Source: UBA2329 sp964577215 (GTDB taxonomy: Bacteria > Bacteroidota > Bacteroidia > Chitinophagales > Saprospiraceae). From it: DNA of 64,000 nt. Where the stretch lies: positions 1 to 64,000 of the forward strand of contig CAZNYK010000001.1 of the NCBI GenBank assembly GCA_964577215.1, read 5' to 3'. Under the pieces are notes generated by a model. It saw only the letters and a program-made list of their open reading frames with translations, was not told the origin of the DNA and searched no databases. Of the stretch, positions 43,391 through 52,660 are shown piece after piece. The number at the start of each line of letters is the position of its first letter. The first letter of the stretch is position 1. The position numbers and the translations under genes were made by a program.

Positions 43391-44740
43391 ATGAACAACA
43401 CCAAGAAACACTGGGGCATTGTCGGAGGCGGTATCCTGGGAATGCAGATAGCCAACAAACTTTCGCAGCTGGGCCATGAGGTCACCATTTTGGAAGCAGG
43501 CTCATCGCTGGGCGGGCTTACTGCGCCCTGGAAACTGGGCGAAATCAGTTGGGATAAGTACTACCATGTCATCCTCCTTTCGGATACCTCTTTGCGGGAT
43601 TTGCTGGCAGAGCTCGGCCTGGAGAAGGAACTGCGATGGGTAGAAACCAAAACCGGCTTCCTCACGGACAGGAAGTTGTACTCCATGTCCAATTCCATAG
43701 AATTTTTAAAATTTCCGCCTTTATCGCTGATTGATAAGTTCAGGTTGGGCGCTACGATTTTCTTCGCTTCGCGGGTGAAAAACTGGAAACGGTTGGAGGG
43801 AATACCCGTAGCAGATTGGCTGAGGCGTTTGTCCGGAAAAAATACCTTTGAGAAAATCTGGCTGCCCTTGCTGCGCGCCAAGCTGGGAGAAAACTACCGG
43901 CACACTTCCGCAGCTTTTATCTGGGCCACCATTCAGCGGATGTATGCTGCCCGCCGCACCGGCCTGAAGAAAGAATTGTTCGGCTATGTAGCGGGGGGAT
44001 ACCACCGCATCCTGGAGGTCTTCACCCGGCGATTGCTTTCGCAGGGGGTACAGGTCAAAACCGGATTTGCCGCTGCGAGGGTATATGCTTCTGATGAAGG
44101 CGATCCGGCGGTGGAAAGCAAGCAAGGAGAAACCCTGACATTTGACGAAATCATCCTTACCGTTCCCTCCCCTATCGCCGCCGGCATTTGCGAAGGCTTA
44201 GACAAAGAAGAATTGGAAAGGCACCGTCAAGTGGAATATCTGGGCGTGATCTGCGCATCCGTGCTGCTCAAGAAAAGCATTTCGCCGTTCTACGTGACCA
44301 ATATTACCGACGATTCGCCCTTCACCGGCGTAATTGAAATGACCAACATAGTGGACCCGGAATTTTTTAATGGGCATTCTTTGGTATATTTACCGAAATA
44401 CGTGAAGAAAAGCGATCCGATGTTCAGTTGGAGCGACGAGGAGATCGAGGCTCACTTCAGGAAGAGCCTGCTGGAGATGTACCCCGGCATTGAGGAGGCG
44501 GATTTGATCGTCATGCAGGTAGCCCGCGTAGCCAACGTCTTTGCCTTGGCCACGTTGAATTATTCTGAAAACCTGCCGCCTGTCGCTACTTCCCTTCCCG
44601 GCGTGTACATCCTCAACTCCGCCCATATTGTCAATGGCACCTTAAACGTGAACGAAACGCTGCAAGTGGCCGACAGGGAACTGCCGGCCGTGCTGGAAGC
44701 AGCGAATTACTCAAGGACTATAAACATCACACATGAGTAA
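43391..44740 (+). CDS. FAD-dependent amine-oxidase-like/protoporphyrinogen-oxidase-like protein
   Basis: A 449-residue flavoprotein with the dinucleotide-binding motif GIVGGGILGMQIANKLSQLGHEVTILEAG, followed by the FAD-contact SSLGGLT. The remaining architecture resembles the NAD(P)-binding/amino-oxidase family that includes UDP-galactopyranose mutase and desaturase-like proteins, and it is common in polysaccharide loci. Substrate is unknown: a sugar-ring mutase or a lipid-linked intermediate oxidase are possibilities. The stop overlaps the next gene by 8 bp. Confidence 0.8.
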   Translation: MNNTKKHWGIVGGGILGMQIANKLSQLGHEVTILEAGSSLGGLTAPWKLGEISWDKYYHVILLSDTSLRDLLAELGLEKELRWVETKTGFLTDRKLYSMSNSIEFLKFPPLSLIDKFRLGATIFFASRVKNWKRLEGIPVADWLRRLSGKNTFEKIWLPLLRAKLGENYRHTSAAFIWATIQRMYAARRTGLKKELFGYVAGGYHRILEVFTRRLLSQGVQVKTGFAAARVYASDEGDPAVESKQGETLTFDEIILTVPSPIAAGICEGLDKEELERHRQVEYLGVICASVLLKKSISPFYVTNITDDSPFTGVIEMTNIVDPEFFNGHSLVYLPKYVKKSDPMFSWSDEEIEAHFRKSLLEMYPGIEEADLIVMQVARVANVFALATLNYSENLPPVATSLPGVYILNSAHIVNGTLNVNETLQVADRELPAVLEAANYSRTINITHE

Positions 44741-45695
44741 GCCATTAGCAGGCATCTCGCTTGACCTCGACAACCAGTGGTCTTATATGAAGATCAACGG
44801 GGTCGCAGGATGGGAGGAGTTTCCCTCCTATTTAGATGCCTTTATCCCCCACGTCCTGGAAACACTGGACGAACTTAGGTTGAAAATCACGTTTTTCATC
44901 GTAGGCAAGGATGCCGCTTTAGACAAAAACCGCGAGTACCTGCAGGAGATCGTACACAACGGGCACGAAGTGGGCAATCATTCGTTCCTGCACGATTCCT
45001 GGCTTCACACGTACGCCCGCGAGCAGTTGGAAATCGAAATAGCCCAGGCGGAGGAGCACATCGAGCGGGTCACCGGGCAAAGGACCACCGGCTTCAGAGG
45101 GCCGGGGTTCAGTTGGAGCCCCCTTTTACTTGAGGTGCTCCGGGAGCGCGGGTATCGCTACGATGCTTCCACCTTCCCCACTTACCTCGGCCCTCTTGCC
45201 CGGGCCTATTACTTTTGGCACTCTAATCTTACGAAGGAAGAACGGGAAACCCGCAAGGACCTTTTCGGTTCCTTCAAGGAAGGATTTCGGCCGGTCAAAC
45301 CTTATTATTGGCGCCTGCCCAATGGGGAGTCTATCCTGGAAATCCCGGTGACAACCATCCCCGTGATCAAAACGCCCTTCCACTTTAGCTACCTGTTGTA
45401 TTTAGCCGGGTTTTCAACGCTGCTGATGGATGCTTACCTGGAATTGGCCGTCCAAATGTGCAAGCTGACCGGAACACAACCCAGCTACTTATTACACCCG
45501 CTCGACCTCATCGGCGGAGACCAGATACCTGCACTCAAGTTTTTTCCCGGTATGGATATCAGCAGCAGGCGAAAAGTGGAGATTTTCTCAAGAGTGATGG
45601 AAAAGCTCGGCAAGCATTACGATTTGGTCAATATGGACACTTATGCCGGTTCCTTCGAAGGAGGAAAGATTGCCTTCAAGCCAACTGAGGCTTAA
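44733..45695 (+). CDS. Polysaccharide deacetylase (NodB family), third of four
   Basis: A 320-residue CE4-type deacetylase. The first motif is ISLDLDNQWSYMK and the second is HEVGNHSFLHDSW, with its H-x3-H type metal ligands. The later motif TTGFRGPGFSWSP (R-x-P-x-G) and the C-terminal YLLHPLDLIGGD complete the domain. It overlaps the FAD protein by 8 bp and the acyltransferase by 53 bp. A likely reading is deacetylation before O- or N-acylation by the next protein. Confidence 0.85.
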   Translation: MSKPLAGISLDLDNQWSYMKINGVAGWEEFPSYLDAFIPHVLETLDELRLKITFFIVGKDAALDKNREYLQEIVHNGHEVGNHSFLHDSWLHTYAREQLEIEIAQAEEHIERVTGQRTTGFRGPGFSWSPLLLEVLRERGYRYDASTFPTYLGPLARAYYFWHSNLTKEERETRKDLFGSFKEGFRPVKPYYWRLPNGESILEIPVTTIPVIKTPFHFSYLLYLAGFSTLLMDAYLELAVQMCKLTGTQPSYLLHPLDLIGGDQIPALKFFPGMDISSRRKVEIFSRVMEKLGKHYDLVNMDTYAGSFEGGKIAFKPTEA

Positions 45696-48258
45696 TTTTG
45701 ACTGGGTAGATGCCCTGAAGGCCTTTGCTATCCTGGGCATTGTTTGGAATCATTGGGTGGAGGAATTCAGCCCGGGGCCTTGGTTTACCAATCCTTCAGA
45801 TGACTGGCCCCTCCTCTCGATCCGCCTGCAGAACATCCTGCCGCCAGTTGAGAACTGGGGCCTTAAAATGCTCTACTTCATAGGATGGCTGGGCGACAGC
45901 GGCCCGGGCGTGTTTATCTTATTGAGCGGTTTTGGACTGACGATCAGCCAGTTGCAAAAAACGGATCAACCGCTCCGGATTGAGCATTTTTTCAAAAAGC
46001 GCCTGCTTCGCATCTTTCCCCTATACTTAGTTATCCATTTGCTAATTGTATCCGGGGCTTTTTTCATTTACGGGCAGGAAGCAATACCGATAGATATCAA
46101 CTTGTTGCTGAGCCTGTTGGGCTTGCGTTTTACCGATACCCTCTTCTTTTACATCAATCCTTCCTGGTGGTTTATATGGCTTATTTTACAGCTATACCTC
46201 ATATTCCCTCTTTTGTGGCTGCTCGTAAGGCGATGGGGGGTATCCTGGTTTTTGGCTTTTGCGCTGGCCCTTACACTTCTGTCAAGAGGCGCCGGTTTAT
46301 TGGGCATCCGGTATTCCGACAGCCTGTACAATTGGATGACTGGAATCTTTTTCGGTACCCGGCTGGCGGAGTTCGCACTGGGCATGGCGCTGGCCTGGGT
46401 GATGGTTTACAGGCGCGAGCGAGTGGAGGGGTATTTGCGCGTATCCGGGGTTTTGCCCATTTCCATCGGTGTGTATTTGGCCGGGTTGTGCGCTTCTTTC
46501 TTTTGGGCCGGCACTTTAGTATCCAACATTTTGGTTACTGCCGGTCTGTCCGGCCTGTTCTACGTACTGTGGGAGGGAGGTGTAAAGCGATTTCTTCCGG
46601 GCTTGCAAAAGCCTTTACTTTGGATTGGAGTGAGCTCGTTCGGGCTTTATTTGTTGCACCAACCGCTATTGGAGTGGACCGGCGCATACTATCAGGGCAT
46701 ACGGCGTTTTGCCCTGGCCGGCTTGGTATTAATGCTCAGCTTCCCCTTGGCATGGATGATCCAAAAAGCGGTAACTGGCGCACAAATGCGCCTGGTTTCC
46801 ATTGAAGTGAATGGACTTCTGAGATGGCTCGGTTTAGGAATTGCCCTGCTCCTGTTGGCGTTTTGTAAAGAAGCCGGCTTTGTTCACCAGGGGTTTGGCA
46901 CAATTCTGATGATAACGTTAACCATGGCCTTGGTTTTATTGATCATAAAAACTACCGCCGACAGCTTCCTCATATGGCAGTTTTTCGTTTTGGCGGCTAT
47001 TTTTTCCACCGGCTTGACCTTGTTTGTATTTCCTTTCTTTTCCATGTTTGCCATTGCGTTGGGCGCTCTTATTGCAGGGTTGACCGTAGTATTCAACCGG
47101 CTTGGAAGCGGGCGCCTTTATGCCTGGGCGCTCTCCTTTTTAGCGGCGGGAGCCTTGGTATCGGCATTGGAATGGCGCCTGGCCCGTACCAAACCCATGG
47201 AAACCGGCTTGCAATGGGGAGAACTGCCTGCATTGGAAATAAACCCCACACGGATATACGGATTGAAGCCGGACCGGGAGACGCGGCTGAGGTACAACCA
47301 TTACGATTACGTATTGCGCACCAACTCCTACGGTTTGCCCGGCCCTGAAATCACCCCGGCGAGAACGGATAGCCAAACCCTGCGAATATTGGCTCTGGGA
47401 GATGCTTTCACCATGCCGGAGGGTATTGAATACGAATACGCGTATCCGGCCCTGCTGGAAAATATGTTGAGAGATTCCCTGTCGCCGGGAACAGTGCAAG
47501 TGATCAATGCCGGAGTGACCGGATACGGGCCCAATGAGGTACTGGCGCAATTGGCTGAGTTGCTGCCGCTGTTCAAACCCGACTGGGTTACCTACCAGTT
47601 TTTTATCAACGAATTTGAAGAAATACAGGTCACGCCCCAGGAAAGACTCCGCGATATTGGGTTGATCTCTGATTGGACGCCCTTCGAAAAGGCCGTTCGG
47701 GGCGCCCAGGTTCCGGCGTATGCCCGGAATTGGGAAGCCCGGCTCTTCGAATGGATAAAACACAGGGACGCCGGCTACCGCTACAACAAATGCTTGTTGT
47801 CTTATTATGAAAAAGACAATGAGCGGCTCTACAACCCGGAGACCTTGCAGCAGGTGGAAGGCATCCTCCACGAGATGAAAAGGCTTTGTGGTGAGCATCA
47901 AGCGGGTTTGACCATGTTTTTTGTACCTGCCCAGGTGGAAATATCCAAGCCTGAAGACATTGCATATTATCCTGTATATACCGACCTGACGGATACGGCC
48001 CGGTTTGATTTCCGGCAGCCGGGAAGGTTTGCCTCCATGGTTGCGGCGCAGGCAGGCGTGAGATTCGTCAACCTTGCCCCGGCATTGAAAAAACATCCGG
48101 CGCAGCCCGTTTATTTCCGGGAGTCATGGCACTGGAACCGGGAAGGGCACCGGGCGGCCGCGCAGGCAGTTTTTTCAGAACTGACCGCAAATGATAACCC
48201 GGGGCAGTTCATCCAATTGAAAAAAAATAAAACTTATGGAAACAGAAGCTCGCACTAA
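45643..48258 (+). CDS. Acyltransferase-3 fused to a degenerate SGNH domain
   Basis: An 871-residue OatA-type fusion. Residues ~20-400 are an acyltransferase-3 membrane domain (VDALKAFAILGIVWNHW with the catalytic His, about ten helices), followed by four more hydrophobic segments. The C-terminal part from about residue 540 is an SGNH-hydrolase-like domain. In working enzymes the nucleophile lies in GDS; here it is GDAFTMP (Ala588). The D-x-H of the catalytic dyad reads SWH (Ser828, His830), so only the histidine is kept. The domain is probably a binding module or moves acyl groups by another mechanism. The ATG at 45643 overlaps the preceding gene by 53 bp; a TTG at 45670 preceded by AAGGAGGA is an alternative start. 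Confidence 0.87.
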   Translation: MPVPSKEERLPSSQLRLNFDWVDALKAFAILGIVWNHWVEEFSPGPWFTNPSDDWPLLSIRLQNILPPVENWGLKMLYFIGWLGDSGPGVFILLSGFGLTISQLQKTDQPLRIEHFFKKRLLRIFPLYLVIHLLIVSGAFFIYGQEAIPIDINLLLSLLGLRFTDTLFFYINPSWWFIWLILQLYLIFPLLWLLVRRWGVSWFLAFALALTLLSRGAGLLGIRYSDSLYNWMTGIFFGTRLAEFALGMALAWVMVYRRERVEGYLRVSGVLPISIGVYLAGLCASFFWAGTLVSNILVTAGLSGLFYVLWEGGVKRFLPGLQKPLLWIGVSSFGLYLLHQPLLEWTGAYYQGIRRFALAGLVLMLSFPLAWMIQKAVTGAQMRLVSIEVNGLLRWLGLGIALLLLAFCKEAGFVHQGFGTILMITLTMALVLLIIKTTADSFLIWQFFVLAAIFSTGLTLFVFPFFSMFAIALGALIAGLTVVFNRLGSGRLYAWALSFLAAGALVSALEWRLARTKPMETGLQWGELPALEINPTRIYGLKPDRETRLRYNHYDYVLRTNSYGLPGPEITPARTDSQTLRILALGDAFTMPEGIEYEYAYPALLENMLRDSLSPGTVQVINAGVTGYGPNEVLAQLAELLPLFKPDWVTYQFFINEFEEIQVTPQERLRDIGLISDWTPFEKAVRGAQVPAYARNWEARLFEWIKHRDAGYRYNKCLLSYYEKDNERLYNPETLQQVEGILHEMKRLCGEHQAGLTMFFVPAQVEISKPEDIAYYPVYTDLTDTARFDFRQPGRFASMVAAQAGVRFVNLAPALKKHPAQPVYFRESWHWNREGHRAAAQAVFSELTANDNPGQFIQLKKNKTYGNRSSH

Positions 48259-49354
48259 AACCAAAAAGGCAGTTGCCGGCAATAACAGCCGCCGGCCATT
48301 GGTCAGCGTGATCACCCCCGCCTACAACGAGGGCGCCATAATCGAAGAAAACTTAGAAAAGTTGTGCCGGTATATGGCGGGCCTCGAGGACTTCTATCGT
48401 TGGGAACTTATTGTCGTAAACGACGGCAGCCGGGACAATACAGGCGAACTGGCAGATGCATTTGCCCACTCTCATCCCTATGTGAAGGTACACCATCACC
48501 GCGTCAATCGCAACCTGGGCGGCGCACTGCAAACCGGCTTCAATATTGCCAAAGGAGATTACGTAGTAGTGATGGATATAGACCTCACCTACTCGGAAGA
48601 CCACATCGGGCGGATGCTGGCCAAAATGCAGGAAACCGACGCAGATGTCGTAATTGCATCGCCGTACATGGCAGGCGGCCAAAATACCGCCGTGCCCCGG
48701 CTTCGCCTTTTGCTCAGCAGGGGCGCCAACCGCATCATGCGTATGATGTCGCCGACGCCTGTACATACTTTCACCGGTATGGTCAGAGCCTACAAGGGTT
48801 CCTTTCTGAAAAAGCTGAATCTCAAATCGGTAACTTATTCCATCAACCCGGAGATTATCCACAAAGCCCAGATATTGCGGGCGAAGATCGTAGAGATACC
48901 AGGACATCTGGACTGGAGCGGGCAAAAACAACTTGGAGAAAGCCGCGTTTCCAGCATCAGGATCGGGAATGGCATCATCGCCGGCCTCATGTCAGGGTTT
49001 ATTTTCCGCCCGCACATGTTCTTCCTGAGCATCGGGATCAGCCTTTTTTTGGTCGCCCTGTATATCATCGCCTGGATTTTCATTCACACGTTCAACGTTC
49101 TTCCGGAAATTGCCATGGAGGCAGGCAACATGGAAGACCGGTTCGGGATGGCAGTAGGCGTCGTCTTCCATGAGCGACCCTACTCCTTTATGGTGGGCGG
49201 CATTTCACTAATTGTCGCTTTGCAATTCTTGAGTATCGGCTTTCTGTCCCTTCAGAGCAAACGCTATTTTGACGAACTTTTCCACATCAGTACTACCCTG
49301 CTGGCCAACCAGAAAAAAGAAAGCGCTAAGGAAAACGGCACATATAACGAGTAA
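48236..49354 (+). CDS. Family 2 glycosyltransferase with two C-terminal helices (DPM1/GtrB-like)
   Basis: A 372-residue membrane-anchored GT2. It has VSVITPAYNEGAIIEENLEKL, VVNDGSRDN and the metal-binding VVMDIDLTYSEDHI. Two C-terminal transmembrane helices (about residues 260-282 and 320-345) resemble polyprenyl-phosphate sugar synthases such as GtrB and ArnC. Together with the two following GT-C-like membrane proteins it could charge undecaprenyl phosphate with one sugar that is then moved to the polymer outside the membrane. It overlaps the acyltransferase gene by 23 bp. Confidence 0.85.
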   Translation: METEARTKTKKAVAGNNSRRPLVSVITPAYNEGAIIEENLEKLCRYMAGLEDFYRWELIVVNDGSRDNTGELADAFAHSHPYVKVHHHRVNRNLGGALQTGFNIAKGDYVVVMDIDLTYSEDHIGRMLAKMQETDADVVIASPYMAGGQNTAVPRLRLLLSRGANRIMRMMSPTPVHTFTGMVRAYKGSFLKKLNLKSVTYSINPEIIHKAQILRAKIVEIPGHLDWSGQKQLGESRVSSIRIGNGIIAGLMSGFIFRPHMFFLSIGISLFLVALYIIAWIFIHTFNVLPEIAMEAGNMEDRFGMAVGVVFHERPYSFMVGGISLIVALQFLSIGFLSLQSKRYFDELFHISTTLLANQKKESAKENGTYNE

Positions 49355-49396
49355 ACCTCGTATTGACCAAACACCACAAACTTGAATTGACAAACC

Positions 49397-50974
49397 ATGA
49401 AAAACGACATTTTCGGCGAGACGGGAAAGGCACGCATACTTGACAGGACCGTGGCCCTGTTCAACGGCATCAACCCGTATGTTTTCATACTCCTTGTTTT
49501 GGTGTTGTTCTACATGCGCTTTACGCTGTCGGTAAACGAAGAACACTACATGGCCCTGGCCAAACAGTTCTTCAACCCGGAGTGGATAGCCAATTCTTTT
49601 TTCCTCAACGAGTTCGCCAGTACGCGGTTGTTGTACCAGGTTATTATCGGGTGGCCGTTACAATTTTTCTCCTTTGAAACGGTTGCTGCCGTGGGCAAGT
49701 TCCTGTTGGCGGCGCTGACGGCCTGGCCCTTATCCCGGCTGTACCGGCAGCTCGGCCTGTCCAATATTGACGTGCTGCTGCACTTGCCCTTGCTGTTTTT
49801 TGTACGCCAGGCCTTCATTGCCGACGAATTCATCCTGCTGACCCTTGAGCCGAAGGGCTTCGGCTATGCTTTCGTCTTCTTTGCGCTGTACTATATGTTG
49901 TTGGACAAGCACTACACGGCGATCATATTTGCAGTAATAGCCACTTACTTTCACGTGCTTGTGGGCGGCTGGTTTATTGTGTATTACGGAATTTACCACC
50001 TGGTGAGTGCGCGCTCGCTGAAAAAATCCCTTTTACTGGGTTTGTTTTGCGCGGCTTTTATAATTCCTTTTTTCATCTACATTTCTTCCTCGGTAACGGA
50101 AAACTTCTCCAGGCCGGACACCCCGGTGAATACAGACTGGATTTTCACTTACGTCAAACAACCCTTCCATACAGCCCTTTTAGCAAGTTTTTCCTATTTC
50201 GTAAAAGACCATTTGCAGGGCACCCTCGCTTTTGCCGGTTTTTTCATGTTGTGCGTTTTTCTTTTCAGCCGGTACAGGGATGAACTCAACCTGAAGATCA
50301 ACCGGATGAATATGCTGATCTTCGCCGGGGTTTTCACGAGTCTTTTATTGTCCTGGTTTGACAAAAACGGAGCTTTCGTCAAGTATTTTCCCTTTCGCAT
50401 CAATTCGCTCTTTACCTTCCTGGTCTTTTTGCAAGCGGTGATGCTGGTGCGGCATTTCCTCATAAAAAAAGAAGCCCTTGTGTACCTGCATTTCGGCGTA
50501 CTGGTTTTGTTCCTGTTTACTTCTTTCCCCAAGGCAGCTTACGGCTTTTTGATCCACGACGGCTATCGTCACCTCACGGGCAAAGCGGTAGACCCCTCCT
50601 TTGCAGAGATCACTACTTACATTCGTGATAATACGGCCCGCGAAGACGTGGTAATGCCTTTGTCGAAATTCAGCGTACCCGGGGCATATGCCACCTTCGA
50701 GTCGGATCCCTCCCTGATGAGAAGGATGGAACGAGATAACTTTTGGTCATTCCGCAGCGCGCCGAATTCGCCGGGCACCGATGCCATGTATCAATGGTAT
50801 CTGCGGCTGCAGGCAAAAGAAAGCGCCGTTGAAGACTACCGCAATTTGTGCGAAATCAGGAAGGAATTTACCATTAACTATGTACTCAGCGATTTTAAAA
50901 TGGAAAACCTCGACTGCACCCGCTTAATCTTCAACAACGGGAGCTACTACTTGTATGCGCTGGAGAATAAATGA
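49397..50974 (+). CDS. Polytopic membrane protein, GT-C-like, function unknown
   Basis: A 525-residue protein with about ten hydrophobic segments and a soluble C-terminal tail (from about residue 405). It is not clearly assigned to a family. The layout, an acidic loop after the first helix (LSVNEEHYMALAKQFF), a helical bundle and a C-terminal soluble domain, resembles GT-C glycosyltransferases. It overlaps the next, clearer GT-C gene by 4 bp (ATGA). Alternatives are a polysaccharide transporter or another membrane subunit. Confidence 0.6.
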   Translation: MKNDIFGETGKARILDRTVALFNGINPYVFILLVLVLFYMRFTLSVNEEHYMALAKQFFNPEWIANSFFLNEFASTRLLYQVIIGWPLQFFSFETVAAVGKFLLAALTAWPLSRLYRQLGLSNIDVLLHLPLLFFVRQAFIADEFILLTLEPKGFGYAFVFFALYYMLLDKHYTAIIFAVIATYFHVLVGGWFIVYYGIYHLVSARSLKKSLLLGLFCAAFIIPFFIYISSSVTENFSRPDTPVNTDWIFTYVKQPFHTALLASFSYFVKDHLQGTLAFAGFFMLCVFLFSRYRDELNLKINRMNMLIFAGVFTSLLLSWFDKNGAFVKYFPFRINSLFTFLVFLQAVMLVRHFLIKKEALVYLHFGVLVLFLFTSFPKAAYGFLIHDGYRHLTGKAVDPSFAEITTYIRDNTAREDVVMPLSKFSVPGAYATFESDPSLMRRMERDNFWSFRSAPNSPGTDAMYQWYLRLQAKESAVEDYRNLCEIRKEFTINYVLSDFKMENLDCTRLIFNNGSYYLYALENK

Positions 50975-52611
50975 ATACACCGAAGGAATTCAACCGGCAT
51001 GAAATGATGAAGCAGTTCAAGGAAAAACTTCTGGCAATTCTGGACTACAGCGGGATTTCCGAAAGGAGATCAAACCTGCTACTGTTCGCTGTAGTGATCG
51101 TTGCGGCGCTCATCAGGCTGGCGACCCTTTCGTCGCCGCTTATAGACCGCACCCACTGGAAGGAGATCGACTACATCATGATAGCCGAAAACTATCACCG
51201 GCACGGTTATGATTTTCTGCATCCCGAAGTTTCCTGGCCTGCGGAAGAACCCCGCATTACGCCCATGGAATTGCCGGTGGCGCCTTTCCTGACGGCTCTT
51301 CTTTTTCCCGTATTGGGGGAAAATACCTTTTCCATGCGCTTCACCACGTTCCTGGCTTTCCTGTTGCTTATTGTTTACATGTACAAATTGGTCAAACGGG
51401 AAGCGGGGATGGTTCCGGCTTTGTTGTCGGCAGGTTTTGCCGCTGTCTTTCCGCTGTTCAGCCCTTTCGGCAATTTGCTTTTCTCCGAGCCTCTGATCAC
51501 CTTCTTGTCCGTGTACTGCTTGTACCATTTTGCCCAGTGGACCGACAAGGCAGGCCGGTTTTCCTTAGCCTGGTTCATAGCGGGCTTTTCCCTCGTGGTA
51601 GCGCTCAATCCCACCTCCTTGTACCTGGGCATTCCCTTGCTGTGGATTTATTTCCGCCGGTACCGCTTTCAGTGGCGGCAGTACCTGCATTTCGCATGGC
51701 CGCTTGCATTGTCGATGGTTATTCCCATCTGGTGGTATGTACACGCCTATCATTTGTCGAAGGCATATCTCGAAATATTCGGCGTGTTTGGCGGACTTAC
51801 CGGAGGGCACGACAAGTTTCAAACACTGACCATGTTATCCAGCTTTGACTGGTACCTAACCATATACTGGAGGGTAAAGAGCTTAGTGCTGGGAGAACCC
51901 GGTTTGTTGCTGATGGCGTCCGGCCTGGTTTGTTCCTTTTGGTTAAGGCGCGGACAACTTTTTTCAGCCTGGTTGCTTGGCGTCATTTCCTTTTTCGTCA
52001 TTGTTGCCGAGGGGCAGATAGATGCCCCCTACCGGCAGTTGTCTATCATTCCCGTTGCCGCATTTCTGATCGCTATGGGTACAATAGCCTTAGCCGTATT
52101 TATCCGGGAATTTCTGTTGCGCAGGATCAGGTTCATTCCTGAAAACGTCGCAGGTATTTTGACCGGCGTCATTTGCGTGTTATTTCTGGCCGCTTTTCCA
52201 ATACGCAAACCTCACCTGCTTCCAAAGATAAACGATCAGAAGCCGCAACACGAGGGGAACTGGCTGCTGGCCCAGGAAATAAGAAAAGTCGCTGTTGATA
52301 CCACCAAGATCATCATGGCGGGCGAATACAGTATCCACAAAGGCGGCTACGACATAAGCCCTGTCACCTATCACTATGCGGGGATCCAGGGCTGGTCGTT
52401 GTTTCCCGGTCAATGGAATGAGGCCTATATACTCCAGCTAAAGCAAAAGGGAGCCACCCTGCTGGGCGCTGTGGACTATACCAGGGAACCGGAACTCAAG
52501 GCTTTCCTTGATACGCTGTCCACCCGGTATCCCGTGGTTTATTCCCGGCCGGAAAAAAGATTGTTACTACTTCGATTAGACAATGGTCTTCCATCCGGAG
52601 ATTCAGAATAG
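50971..52611 (+). CDS. GT39/ArnT-like membrane glycosyltransferase
   Basis: A 546-residue GT-C protein of the PMT_2 (ArnT) type. The first extracytoplasmic loop carries the acidic catalytic site: KEIDYIMIAENYHRHGYDFLHPEV. The rest has about ten to eleven hydrophobic segments and a C-terminal soluble tail. Such enzymes transfer a sugar from a polyprenyl phosphate carrier to an acceptor outside the inner membrane. The GT2 protein at 48236 is the likely maker of the donor. The acceptor may be the polymer or lipid. Confidence 0.78.
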   Translation: MNTPKEFNRHEMMKQFKEKLLAILDYSGISERRSNLLLFAVVIVAALIRLATLSSPLIDRTHWKEIDYIMIAENYHRHGYDFLHPEVSWPAEEPRITPMELPVAPFLTALLFPVLGENTFSMRFTTFLAFLLLIVYMYKLVKREAGMVPALLSAGFAAVFPLFSPFGNLLFSEPLITFLSVYCLYHFAQWTDKAGRFSLAWFIAGFSLVVALNPTSLYLGIPLLWIYFRRYRFQWRQYLHFAWPLALSMVIPIWWYVHAYHLSKAYLEIFGVFGGLTGGHDKFQTLTMLSSFDWYLTIYWRVKSLVLGEPGLLLMASGLVCSFWLRRGQLFSAWLLGVISFFVIVAEGQIDAPYRQLSIIPVAAFLIAMGTIALAVFIREFLLRRIRFIPENVAGILTGVICVLFLAAFPIRKPHLLPKINDQKPQHEGNWLLAQEIRKVAVDTTKIIMAGEYSIHKGGYDISPVTYHYAGIQGWSLFPGQWNEAYILQLKQKGATLLGAVDYTREPELKAFLDTLSTRYPVVYSRPEKRLLLLRLDNGLPSGDSE

Positions 52612-52660
52612 ACGCTTTGTTCCAATGACTGCATTGCCTTATCTTTATACCAAAAGCGAG

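Noticed and set aside
47140..48096. 318-codon minus-strand frame
   Set aside because: Antisense to the SGNH-like region. The plus-strand frame has conserved SGNH blocks.
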